Below, in pieces: positions 1 through 10,125 of a DNA stretch of 64,000 nt (position 1 is its first letter; each line of letters starts with the position of its first letter). The stretch comes from Mercurialis annua (lineage: Eukaryota > Streptophyta > Magnoliopsida > Malpighiales > Euphorbiaceae). The notes under the pieces were generated by a model. That model searched no databases. It was not told where the DNA came from and saw only the letters and a program-made list of their open reading frames with translations. The position numbers and the translations under genes were made by a program. Where the stretch lies: assembly GCF_937616625.2 (NCBI RefSeq), contig NC_065571.1:11472501-11536500 (forward strand), in the 5' to 3' direction.

Positions 1-528
1 AATTGCTTGTGAAGCAATAGTGCTAGCACACAAGCACTAGTTTTGGCTAAGGTCTGTTCGTGTGGATACTCGTAGAGGACGCGTTCTTTTGGAGGCGTTT
101 CTGATCCGAGGCCAGGTATCACCAAAGTGAACCACCTCCTTCCTTCCTACATTGCTGTTGAATTCGACATAAAAGTAAGTAATTATTCTATTAATTCGAA
201 TTACATGGATTTTGGTTTGGGTTTTTAGATAAATTTTTGAAATTCCGCTGCGTTATGAACCTATAAAACCCAACACAATTTACGTTAACACGGCTGCCTG
301 ATTCGTAGATCCACTTAATGAAATAAAAAAAAAAAATCAAACGTTTCATCAATAAGTGTCTCAATCAAATTTTTCGAACACTAGGAAACTGATTTTTGAT
401 ATCACTATAACCATAACACTTGATTCAACCATCACTTCTGAATTAGTTGTTTAGATTTTAATTTTAATTTTAATTATTATATTTCTATACATTGAGACTA
501 ACTCCTATATTTTATGGTTGTTGAAAGG

Positions 529-758
529 GGGGTTTTGCTCAAATAATTCCCCTTAAAAAAATATTCCCACTTAGTGTCTTTTCCATAAATCCGTAATTGT
601 GAATTGCGGATTCATGACTTAATCATCTGATTAACTATAATCAGGTGACTAAGGTCTGATTTCATGGGGCCCCAATCCGCAAGTCACAATTGCGGATTGA
701 TGCAAGGGGCACTAAATGGGAATATGTGTTTTTATAGGAATTATTTGGGCAAAAACCC
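529..758. mobile_element. Short TIR element (MULE-like MITE)
   Basis: The ends are inverted repeats of about 45 bp: the left arm reads GGGGTTTTGCTCAAATAATT and the right arm, reverse-complemented, reads GGGTTTTTGCCCAAATAATT, with a shared TTAGTG further in. Flanks TGTTGAAAG and TATTGAAAT agree at 7 of 9 positions, as for an aged 9-bp target duplication. There is no coding capacity. The first 528 bases of the window show no gene I can support. Confidence 0.55.
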
Positions 759-938
759 TATTGAAATGGGTCCTTGCATTTTTACTTTCATCAATGTTAA
801 GTTCCTAAAATACATTTTAATCTTTTCAACAGTTGGGTATTTCCTTAAAACTTACATAAATATTTTATTCATTAATCTAGGGTGGCAATAAATTCAATAA
901 TGGTTTCTCATATCCATAATCTTAATTTAATTATACTA

Positions 939-1155
939 AGGATCAATTACTATTGATCTCATGAGTTAAAGTACAAACTCTTATTTATTTTCTCAGTTTT
1001 GAAAAGTCATCATTTTCTCCCGTGAATTTAATATTTTATATAACTAGAATTCTCTTATAAAAGAAAGTTACATTAAAAAATAAAATAAATTGTACAGGGT
1101 AAATAATAATTTATAATCCATGAGAGAAACATAATGGGTAATAGTAATTGACCCT
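939..1155. mobile_element. Small TIR element, possible Stowaway-type MITE
   Basis: Terminal repeats AGGATCAATTACTATT and (reverse-complemented right end) AGGGTCAATTACTATT are flanked on both sides by TA, the duplication expected of a Stowaway/mariner-like MITE. It is about 217 bp, AT-rich and non-coding. The family assignment is an inference from the TA only. The stretch 1156-1676 after it holds nothing I can name. Confidence 0.4.
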
Positions 1156-1686
1156 TAAACTAAATATGACTATGTAATTATTATTATTTTAATATGGATA
1201 AAAGATAGCTTATATTTGAAGTTTGAATATATCACAGAATAAGAAAATGCGCTTGTCCGTCTACTTACTAAATTAATTAAAAATAAAGTAAGTAATTTTA
1301 GCTAAATATTAAATTTAAAAAATATTATAGTAAGTAATGAAAATATGAGAAATTAGTAATTGATTTGATGTGATAATTGTGTACATTCTTAAAATATGGA
1401 TGATTGAGAGCTTCTTGTGCTCATAGTCTTTTAGTATCACTTATGGAAAGCAATTCCTGCCAAGAACACAACCAATTACTCTAATGCTTAAAGCTGAACC
1501 AAACCAGAGAATCCAAGCTGGTAACATTTTAGGTAAAAAAAATGTATGTATGCCTAAAATTTTAAATCTAAAACCAAAATAATATTTCTTTTCAGAAATT
1601 AAGTTATTCCTCCAAATATCGTTTATTTTTATTTTAGCATCCTCCAATATCTTAGTTATAACTAAACATGAACCTTATTAACATTT

Positions 1687-2064
1687 GGCCTAATGGTTTA
1701 AAAAACCCAAACCTTTACGACTTATTGCAATTATATCCAAACCTTTTAATTTTGCAGTAATATTCAAATTGCATTTTTTTGTTGCAATAATATCCAAATT
1801 ACATTTTTTGTAGCAATAATAGTCAAATTGATAGCTAAACTTGTTGTTTTTAATTAAGTTATTAGGCTATTATTATGTTTTGATGTATAATAATATAGTA
1901 AAAGTCCCAAAAAAAGGCAAAAAACTAAAAAAAAATCACATAAAAAGTGCAATTTGGATATTATTGCAATAAAATAATGCAATTTGGATATTATTGTAAA
2001 AATTAAAAGGTTTGGATATAATTGCAACAAGTCGTAAAGGTTTGGATTTTTTTTGCGATTAAGC
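1687..2064. mobile_element. Mutator-type MITE with perfect 10-bp flanking repeat
   Basis: The arms are inverted copies over more than 100 bp, sharing CCAAACCTTTACGACTT and TTGCAATTATATCCAAACC. The flanks are identical 10-mers ATTAACATTT at 1677-1686 and 2065-2074, which fits the 9-10 bp duplications of Mutator-like elements. The element is about 378 bp and non-coding. Confidence 0.75.
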
Positions 2065-2448
2065 ATTAACATTTTAGGTAAAGAAAGTATATTCATTGTG
2101 AATATTTAGCTATAAGATACTCTCAAATTATGCATGTTACTATTCTACCATTTATACTTCCAATTCTTACTATTTCACATGACTCTGACATATAATTTAC
2201 ATTTACAACCTCAATATTCTTTAAGGGATTACTATACTTTTGGTGTTTCAACTTTTTACGAAATGACAATATGGTGTTTGAACTTAATTTTATCACAATA
2301 CGGTGTTGCAACTTGTTGAATAATTACAATATGGTGTGTTTGCCAGTTTCGGATTTTAACCAGTTTTCAAACTTTTTTGTTATTTCAGTTTTAGTCCTTA
2401 AACTTTTATTTTTTCAAAACAGTCCAGAAATTTTTAAAAATCTACTAG

Positions 2449-2460
2449 GCTCTGATACCA
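2449..2460 (-). promoter_or_regulatory. Viral minus-strand primer-binding site (tRNA-iMet)
   Basis: On the minus strand these bases read TGGTATCAGAGC, the 12-nt complement of the plant initiator tRNA-Met 3' end used by caulimovirids. The viral sequence appears to stop within about 10 bases past it, where the MITE arm takes over. The integrated copy is therefore opened at or next to the minus-strand discontinuity of the circular genome. Confidence 0.85.
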
Positions 2461-2504
2461 TCAATTGTGAGTCTACTCCTACAATGGCGGAACTAAAGAG
2501 TTAC

Positions 2505-2816
2505 TCAAAGATCTTTAATTTTTTGTCTATTATTTCTAGACTCCTTCAGCTTCTCATACTCATGAAAGTATCGAGAGCTAGCAACAAAACCTAATGGTTC
2601 TCTGTTCTTAAAAAAATAATTCTCAAATTCACTCTGTTTAAGAGTCAACTCTTCTAAATGCTTAGAAAAACTTTTTACAGATTTGTTTAAAGTTTCTAAA
2701 GTCACACTTAGAGAATTAAGACGATCGATAATAGAATTTAACAATCCTATTACTGGTTCCTTACCTACTCCGTGATCTAAATGGAAACAATCAGGATAAG
2801 GGCAATTACCATTCAT
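2505..2816 (-). CDS. Small viral leader ORF of unknown function (103 aa)
   Basis: An ORF starting at ATG 2816 encodes 103 residues. The N terminus has a Cys/His-rich cluster (CPYPDCFHLDH, roughly residues 5-15). A heptad-like Leu/Ile/Val region follows (about residues 22-65), suggesting a coiled coil. It lies downstream of the predicted pregenomic TATA box and about 45 nt before the primer-binding site, so it would be the first sizeable ORF on the viral leader. I do not recognise a family. It could be a small virion-associated or regulatory protein, or a chance ORF; the intact frame and position slightly favour a real gene. A longer form starting at TTG 2819 is unlikely. Confidence 0.4.
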   Translation of the reverse strand: MNGNCPYPDCFHLDHGVGKEPVIGLLNSIIDRLNSLSVTLETLNKSVKSFSKHLEELTLKQSEFENYFFKNREPLGFVASSRYFHEYEKLKESRNNRQKIKDL

Positions 2817-3128
2817 CAAGTTTTAAGTAAAAACTTCAGATAAATAAAACAATTTATTCATCTAAAAATATATACCTTCAATGAACAGGGTCCACTAAGC
2901 TTCCGCAATTGCGTCCACTTCCTCTACGCTCGTCACCAGCAGCTAGAAGGATCTTCTGTGTTATGAATGCCCGCTTCTCTTCAATTGATTATGGGACTTA
3001 TGAAACACTCCTTCACTAAAACAGACCGTTGTAAAATGAAACAAGATATATAGTAGCAAAAATTCTCAGACAATTATATGAAAGCACTCTGATTTATTTC
3101 TGCTCCCTTTGTTCATAGAACTTAAGGA

Positions 3129-3136
3129 TATTTATA
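3129..3136 (-). promoter_or_regulatory. Putative pararetroviral TATA box
   Basis: The minus strand reads TATAAATA in the intergenic region after the last large viral ORF, about 670 nt before the primer-binding site. That spacing suits the roughly 600-nt leader of caulimovirid pregenomic RNA. AATAAA-type signals near 2840-2860 on the minus strand could serve for polyadenylation after a short terminal redundancy. Confidence 0.5.
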
Positions 3137-3150
3137 GGAAATACAACGAC

Positions 3151-3252
3151 TAGCTGGTGCCTCTAGTACTGTTTTCCAGCTTCAAAAGACTCAATAATTG
3201 AAAGCAATAATTTTAGACAGCTGGTGTCTCTGGTCCCATTTTCCAGCTGTAG
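3151..3252 (-). promoter_or_regulatory. Direct repeats just upstream of the viral TATA box
   Basis: Two imperfect copies of a block of about 35 bp lie at 3151-3185 and 3219-3252. On the plus strand they read AGCTGGTGCCTCTAGTACTG and AGCTGGTGTCTCTGGTCCCA, each followed by TTTTCCAGCT. They sit immediately upstream of the TATA box, where enhancer repeats would be expected, and one contains CAGCTG. A regulatory role is inferred from position. Confidence 0.35.
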
Positions 3253-3395
3253 TACAATAACTCTCAATAATACAATATAAAAGATAAGATTCCTACAACA
3301 GCAATAAAGACATGACACGCATATTAAGACACATGGGTCATATTATGGGTAGTGCTTTGTAGGATAGTGGCTGCCTCAATTATACATATTGAGGG

Positions 3396-3421
3396 TGACA
3401 TCATGGATGACGTTTTTGTCA
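3396..3421. promoter_or_regulatory. as-1-like TGACG cluster in the viral promoter region
   Basis: The plus strand has TGACA, then TGACG 8 bp later, then a GTCA on the opposite face, with about 12-bp spacing. It resembles the paired TGACG sites (as-1) bound by TGA bZIP factors in caulimovirus promoters. It lies about 260 bp upstream of the TATA box and touches the end of the preceding viral ORF. Only the motif is seen; activity is not known. Confidence 0.3.
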
Positions 3422-5257
3422 TGCCACCTGTGAGTGAGTGACAGGCAAGTCCCAATTCATTTCGTCTAGTTCCTGCCTTGCTTTCTCAAAGAGCTGTTCT
3501 TTATACTCAGCTACTTTCTTCCAAATCTCAAAGGTTTCTGATTTGAAATTTAAGCTGGCATCCTTGTTAACTAGGTTCAAGAGTAATGTTTTTGCCTCTT
3601 CTCGTCCAGAGATAAATCTTGCATTATCGATAACTTCAATATCTTTGGACCAGATGGTTATGAACATTCTTCCATCTCCGAGAATAATGTAGTTAGAATT
3701 ATTAACTATATTCTCCAAAACAGACTTGAGGAACTCAATATGAAGAGCTTTGTTTGCGAGTTTTGATTCTTCATACATTTTCCATCTTAACTTTTGATTT
3801 TGACTATTAACTTTCTGGGGTTCCACAAGCTCTCTATTGGTGATAGGACGAAGATCCCAAATTTGATAAGGATATCGGACCTTACCATCCTCTTCATATT
3901 CCATCATTGTACTTATAATTTGAAATGTAACAAACCTAGATGTTTGTTTAACATAACTTAAAGCTGTCTGCACAATTCCTGGAAATACTGACCGGGGAGT
4001 TTCTAAATCCACTTCTAAAATTGAAGTTAGACCTGCTTCTGTGAATTTTAGACTTTCCACCGCCACTTCTGCTTCAATTTGCAAACCAGGCCATCCATGT
4101 GACTGCCAATGAATGTAAGGTTGTAAAATAGAACATTCTTTGAGAGAACGATCTATCGAATCAACTATTTTCCTTTTGATAGTGTATCTTACATCTGGAG
4201 GTAAATATTGATTCATTCTTTCAAGAAGTTGTTTCCTCTCAGAGATATGGTCAAGGAAATCTTCTTCTCGTGCTGAACGGAAACCAAGTTGTTTTTCCAA
4301 TTTTAAAATATATTGAACAACTTCATCTGCAAAGTGTGATATTTGCTGGAAATTTTTATTTTGGATTCCTCCTTTTAGACCTGCACACAGATTAGATCCG
4401 TCTTTTGAAAGACCAAGACTTTCGTCTTCATAATAATTCCAGGTTTGTTCAACCTCAGGATTTTCTAGTGATGCAAGAAATCCTCCAAGATCAATATCTT
4501 CAGATTCAATTTTTGAATCTGTTTCTTCCTGAGAATGTGATGGTTTTTCCACGGAATATTTGACTTTAAAATCATATTTTCCAGAGGGTTCGCCCAACGT
4601 ATCCCACTCAGGACCATCATCGAGAAGATCATCATTATCTGAGTATTCTTCTCCAGAATTAATAACAAATTCTTTCTTATTATGAGTTTGATTTGGAACC
4701 TTTGTAGGTTCATTCGCACTTTTACTAGCCTCGTGACCTAAAATGTCACCTTGCAGTATTTCAGCGTTATCTTTTTGAGAAGAAAGCTGATTATCATAGT
4801 CTTCTTTACATTTTTTGTACCATTCTTCTCGCAGTTTTTCAGCTCTTTCTTTAGTCAAGCCAAATTTTGCAGCTCCTTCGGCTAGATGATCTCTCTTTGG
4901 CGTTTGAGACACTAATGGCTTCTTATTCTCGTTCAGTTGAACCAAGGATTTTTTCTTTCGTTCCTTTTGGGGAATCAAAGGTTTTTCTTTTACCTTTTCA
5001 TAAACCTTTTTAGGGTTTATCAGTTCTTTTGAACTCGCAGCTTCATTTCCCTTTGGGCATTCTGAAGTAAAATGACCAGGTTGCTTGCACCGCCAACAAA
5101 GACTATCTTTTGAAGCCTTTGTTTTCTTGTTCGTCCTTTTTGGACCAGAGCCTACGCTCTCGTTCTCTTCATTTCCTCGCTTCATAGGGCACTTCTTTCT
5201 TGTATGCCCTTCCTTCTTGCAAATCCAACATAGCTTGTTTTTGGCAGCAGGATCCAT
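3419..5257 (-). CDS. Second large viral ORF with two zinc knuckles (transactivator position)
   Basis: ATG at 5257 gives 612 aa and the frame is still open. The N terminus has two CCHC knuckles, CWICKKEGHTRKKC (about residues 10-23) and CWRCKQPGHFTSEC (about 54-67). A Lys/Glu-rich linker and an acidic middle follow, then a C-terminal half of mixed helices ending ATHSQVA-like (PVTHSQVA). It overlaps the end of the polyprotein by about 90 nt in another frame. Downstream of RNase H is where cavemo-, solendo- and caulimoviruses place the transactivator/viroplasmin (TAV), a translation reinitiation and inclusion-body protein. I see no clear TAV signature, so that role is inferred from position and size; the paired knuckles could mean nucleic-acid binding. 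An upstream GTG start (5278) is less likely than the ATG. Confidence 0.6.
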   Translation of the reverse strand: MDPAAKNKLCWICKKEGHTRKKCPMKRGNEENESVGSGPKRTNKKTKASKDSLCWRCKQPGHFTSECPKGNEAASSKELINPKKVYEKVKEKPLIPQKERKKKSLVQLNENKKPLVSQTPKRDHLAEGAAKFGLTKERAEKLREEWYKKCKEDYDNQLSSQKDNAEILQGDILGHEASKSANEPTKVPNQTHNKKEFVINSGEEYSDNDDLLDDGPEWDTLGEPSGKYDFKVKYSVEKPSHSQEETDSKIESEDIDLGGFLASLENPEVEQTWNYYEDESLGLSKDGSNLCAGLKGGIQNKNFQQISHFADEVVQYILKLEKQLGFRSAREEDFLDHISERKQLLERMNQYLPPDVRYTIKRKIVDSIDRSLKECSILQPYIHWQSHGWPGLQIEAEVAVESLKFTEAGLTSILEVDLETPRSVFPGIVQTALSYVKQTSRFVTFQIISTMMEYEEDGKVRYPYQIWDLRPITNRELVEPQKVNSQNQKLRWKMYEESKLANKALHIEFLKSVLENIVNNSNYIILGDGRMFITIWSKDIEVIDNARFISGREEAKTLLLNLVNKDASLNFKSETFEIWKKVAEYKEQLFEKARQELDEMNWDLPVTHSQVA

Positions 5258-8200
5258 CTGCAATGTCAGAAAGTTCACGAGAAAGAGAATCAGCTATTAC
5301 ATTTTTATCAGATGCAATATATTCAATATCAAACCTGTAATAACTAAACCATTCTTGCAACCTCAAGAGTCTAGTTTGTCTAGCTTCTTTGAAGTTCAGA
5401 TTCCTAAACCTTTTAACATAAGTAGAATCTGTTCTAAGAATAAACCTTTTTGGTGCTAAGAATAGATAAAAATCTTTCATACCGTTTTTTGCCGCTAATA
5501 CTTCCTTTTCATGAATTGGATAATTTAATTCTACACCTTTAAAGGTTCCAGACCAATACTTACAAATAGGTTCAGGTTTCCGTCCTTTGATTCTAAGGTC
5601 TGCACCCCAACTCTTTTCTGAAGCATCTGTCTCTAAGACTAACTCATCTGTATCAGAGGGTAAATTTAAACATGGCAAATTTTTCATCTTTTCTTTTACC
5701 TGTTGTACAGCTAGAGTGTCTTCTTCATCCCAATACCAGGGAGTTTTATCAGAAGATTTCTTAGATATCCTTCCTAAGTATTTGGACAAATCTTTCACGA
5801 ATTGTCTAGCATAGTTAGCAAGTCCACAAAATCTTTGTACTTGCTTCCTATCTTCCAATTCATCAGGAAAGTTGATAAGTTTTTCAGAGATATGACTTTG
5901 TAGCCATATTTTTCCTTTTGCTATTTCTATCCCTAGAAATTTTATCTTTTCCTTAAACCATTCTATCATTCTTTCAGATAGAATCATACCTTCCTTTTGA
6001 AGGATATCAGTCACTTGTTCAAGGTGACTCATGTGTTCAGCTTCATTATTGCTAAAAACTAACACATCGTCTATATAGACCACACAAAACTTCTTTAATG
6101 CTTTAAAAGCATTATCCATTTTTCGTTGAAATATGCCAGGGGCATTTTTCAAACCGAATGGCATTACTAACCATTCATACATTCCTTGAGGAGCATTGAA
6201 TGCTGTTAATGGTATAGAGTCTTCCTCCATTTTTACCTGCCAATAACCGCTTTTTAAATCAAATTTAGAAAAAATGGATGGTTGTTTAAGACTTAACCTG
6301 TCAATTACATCTCCGGCTGTAGGAATTTTATAGCCATCATCTTTGGTCATTTGATTTACCTGACGATAGTCTATAACCATTCGTGCTTTTCCACGCACCT
6401 GCTCTGCATGATTAATTACCATAAAAGCTGGACTAGAATGTGGACTTTCACTATTTCTAATCAAACCTTTTTCGAGCAATTCAGGAATTTGTTTATCAAA
6501 TTCTTCTATCATTTCTTCAGAATATGTTATATTTTTTGATCTGATGATAGTATCGGGATCTTTCAGTTCTAGTTTGGCTTTTATACCATTTAGAACCCAT
6601 AACTTTAATGGATCTTCACTAAATTTATCAGCTAACTTGTTTATGAACTTATCCCATTTGTTTCCTGCAAGTTGCATGCTTCTTGTAATAGGTTTTTCTA
6701 TTACATCTTGTGTTTGACACAAATTTTCATACCAATTGGTATCATTTGGAATTTCCGATCCAAACAAACAATCTATCCATGACTCACCACGCTGTGCTCG
6801 CACTCTGTAAGCTGGTTCACAAGGTATAGATCCACAAAGTTCAGAAACTTTTACGGGATAAAAATCGAATTTCAATTTTAATTGTGGACTCGTAAGAGTT
6901 GTGATTTTGACACCTGCAATTGAGATAAATACATCATCTTGCACAAAAGGACGATTTTCTTTTTGCCCTTTTAGGAAAGCATTTCCTAAAATAATATCTG
7001 CATCTAGTTCAGGAAAGGCTAAAATCTTATCAATAATGAATTGTTTTTCATTAATGATAACAGGAACTTTTTCAGCATAATGTGTTACTAGATTTACCTC
7101 ACCTCCTGCCATACGTAAAACAATAGGTTCGGCCAATGGCTTCCACCATTCATCTGGTAATGCATTAGGTCTTGCACTACTGATTGTTGCTCCTGTGTCT
7201 ATTAACGCATCTAAACAATAATCATAATAACCTGAAAATTTGAATGTTAGTGAAATATAAGTGCTCAAATTGGTTTTTTCCAGGCTAAAGATCTTTTGTG
7301 ATGCCATTGGAATAGGTGATATCATATTCCAAATATCTTCAAAAGGCATTGACCGTTGTTGCGAAATAGTTTGAATTTTTCGAACAACCTCAGGAAGTAT
7401 TATTGCTTGTCTCATTAATCTTACACTTTCCTGACCTTCCTCTTCATCTGCATAAATAGGTAGACTTATTTCTTTGTAGCCTATAATTCTCCTATTATCA
7501 GATGATTGTCCATCTTCTTCTCTTATTGATGTTCTAGGAATTTCTACCCTATTTTCAGTTGCACTAGACACTGATCTTCTAGGCAGTTGGTCTAATGTTG
7601 AAGCATTAAACATGTTCCTAGAGGATAATGATCTCCTGAGAATAGGATCAGAGATTCTAAAAGCTCTCATAGGCTCTTCTAGATTCAGAATGATATCTTT
7701 TCCCCTTTGGGTTATCTGAGAAGATCCTATTTGCCTTGAAGAATCAGCTGGTTCTGTAAGCACCCAACTCTTGGGCCAACTTAGTTCTACAGGATTTATC
7801 TCTTTCCTATTGAATTGCTTATAGTTATCTGAACCTTCTTCGAATAATTCTGTTACTTTAGAAATGTTCCTCACTCCTGGATTAGTTGTGTTAATAAGTC
7901 TAAAGAAAATCCTAGTGTGATACGCCAAATACTTGGCCTGAGAACTCATTCTATTCATCTTAGAGGATTTAATCCTAAGAGTCAAAGAATTTCCCAAACA
8001 TTTATCGCTTAAAGCCATCAAATAATTTGGATAGGCTTGAAACCAGACTGGACCATTTGCTAGGTTAGTCTGAACACCTGATATTAGCTGGTCTTTAAAT
8101 TCTTTCCATCTTTTGTCTAAGACTGCTGCTATCACAGGACTGTCCGCTGGGAGATTAAACAAAGGAACTAATCCTACTTGCACTAGACCAACATGGATGT

Positions 8201-9359
8201 ATTTATATTCACCTTTAGACTTGTTCATCATTTCTCTATTTTTGGCAAGTGTAATTAGAGATACATCCAACGTTTCTAATTCTGTGCTAGAAACCTGAGC
8301 TGTGGACTCAGACTGGGAGACATCGACTATTGATTTGAAGCTAAATCTAGACTTACTATAAATAGAGTTGATGTCTACCTTTGGCAGTTTCCATTCTAGA
8401 CAATTTCTAGATGGATCCTCGTACTGAAATGATTCTTCATGCACCAGAATAGTATCCAATGCTACTAACTCATCATCTATATCAGCTCCTGAAGTGTTCA
8501 TCATGAATATTTTAGCTGTCCATAAATCAGATTCATCATTATCAGTTTCATATTCAGAAACTACTTCATAAATTGAATCTACTTCAGAGTCTATATCAGA
8601 AAATTCTTCTTCATCTACTGGCTCATATGCTAGACTCTCATTTTCAAAAAATACTCTCCTAAGATTTTCCCTTCGCTTATTCTTTTGAGGACAAGTATCG
8701 GCTTTATGACTCTTAGAGCCACATACCCAGCAACAAGAACAGTTACTCAAAGGTTTTCCCTTAGGACATTTTGGTTCTCTACCATATTTTTTCTTAAACG
8801 CATCTATCCTATCTTTGTCTCTAAGGTTACTTCTTTTTCTAATAAACCTACCTGGTCTATCAGACTTCCTCCTTTCCTCTCTATCCTTTCTTGATATTCT
8901 TCTTTTTCTATATCCTTTGAAACTTTTCTTTTTTGAAGAATATCCAGTCCTAGATTTTTCTTCTGTTCCAGAAGAACATCCATACCTTCCTGGAACATAC
9001 TCAATCTGAGAACAACAACTCTTGTTTAAATAAGGAAGACGTTTTGCATCTTGCCTTACTTGGAGTTCAGTGCATGCTTTTCTCATAGCATACCTCACTG
9101 CTTGTATCCTTCCTCCTAAACCATCAACTACTTTGTCTTCATTTAGGAGAAGTTGAAATGCAGTCTTTGCTACTTCCGGCCAAGGATCCGGGAGTTTAGC
9201 AAAAAATAATTCTGACATGTAATTTTGGGCTGCCAAGTCTAAATTATAATAATATTTTTGAAATTCACAGGCAAAGTTATCAAAATAGCACATGTCACAG
9301 ATTTGTAGTTTCATTAAAGCCATTAAAGATTGCTCTTTTTCTAATGACTCTGTTGACAA
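5169..9359 (-). pseudogene. Pararetroviral polyprotein: CP C-part, movement protein, protease, RT, RNase H
   Basis: This is one open frame of about 1396 codons. Its first codon here is TTG, and the frame continues upstream to a TAA at 9375-9377, so it is the downstream part of a broken longer polyprotein. In order it has: end of coat protein with basic tract and CCHC finger CWVCGSKSHKADTC (near 8730-8690); acidic linker; 30K-type movement protein (about 8240-7850, around YKYIHVGLVQVGLVPLF); aspartic protease LIDTGAT (near 7205); reverse transcriptase with YIDDVLVF (near 6080); RNase H with ETDAS (near 5632). Such proteins encapsidate, move and reverse-transcribe the viral genome. RT and RNase H catalytic residues look kept, but the upstream breaks mean no full product. 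Confidence is high for the family and moderate for domain borders. Confidence 0.88.
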
Positions 9360-9489
9360 CGAAAAACCACAAAATTATCTTTTCAAGGCGTCTACCACTA
9401 TAGCTAGTACTCCATCTGCAAACACTTCTTTATCAATTTCTTCTTTTATTGGAGTATGAGCTATTAATGATTCCCAGTATTTTTGAGCA

Positions 9490-10125
9490 TTACCAACCAT
9501 GGTGGCTTTGCACAATTCGTAGGCGCCTCCAGCCTGATTTGACTGTAAATCTAATCATAGTAATCCACTCATCTATTTTTTCGGACGCATGTTTTTCACA
9601 ATCTAAGTTGAGAAATGCCGTCGGGCTAATCACCGGTCTCAAAGGGTTATCCCTAGGTACAAATTCTTCTTTTGTCCTATGTGGATAATTAGGTTTGTAC
9701 ATTGTTCTCTTTGTAGAGACTAACTCATTAAAGGTTCTGTCATCTATATGTAGAGGAGCTTCTTCTACCAAACCTAAGGATTTTCTAAGGTCTTGTGCCA
9801 GATTATTATTATTCATGATGGCTGCTTTAGTTGCTGGATCTGCAATAAAAGGAACAATTTTTTCTTTTCTTAATTGAAGAATTTCTTTTTCAGTTATTGG
9901 TCCTTTTGTCTTTTTTAAACCCTTTTCCCTTTCAATTGCATCTAACCTTTCATTTACCAGTTTTCCTACTTCATTTGCTAAAGTAGATCTTTCTTCTGGT
10001 GAATCACCTAAAATTCCTTTTGCATGAAAATGTTCAAGGAGTTGGTGCACTTCACTTTGCACGTTGTGTAGCGAAGTCAATCCTGATGGATTACTAGAGT
10101 CTGAACTCTCGGTTGGATTACCCAT
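9490..10125 (-). pseudogene. N-terminal part of the pararetroviral polyprotein (coat protein), frameshifted
   Basis: ATG at 10125 opens 211 codons. The start is Ser/Thr-rich, with a helical Glu/Lys stretch and then sequence leading into the coat-protein core (IDEWITMIRFTVKS). Shortly after that, near 9540, the frame shifts. The last 14 or so residues before the stop are out of register, and coat-protein-like coding continues in the frame that later runs through 9359-5169, with a further TAA at 9375-9377. The two ORFs were therefore once a single polyprotein of roughly 1650 codons. Upstream of the ATG, AT-rich bases run into the MITE-like arm by about 10170. Confidence 0.75.

Noticed and set aside
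664..891. 75-codon ORF near the window start
   Set aside because: It overlaps the right arm of the 529-758 MITE and has no family similarity.
5169..9359. Start codon of the viral polyprotein at 9359
   Set aside because: The codon is TTG and the same frame is open upstream to TAA 9377-9375, with coat-protein-like coding beyond. This is a break point, not a start.
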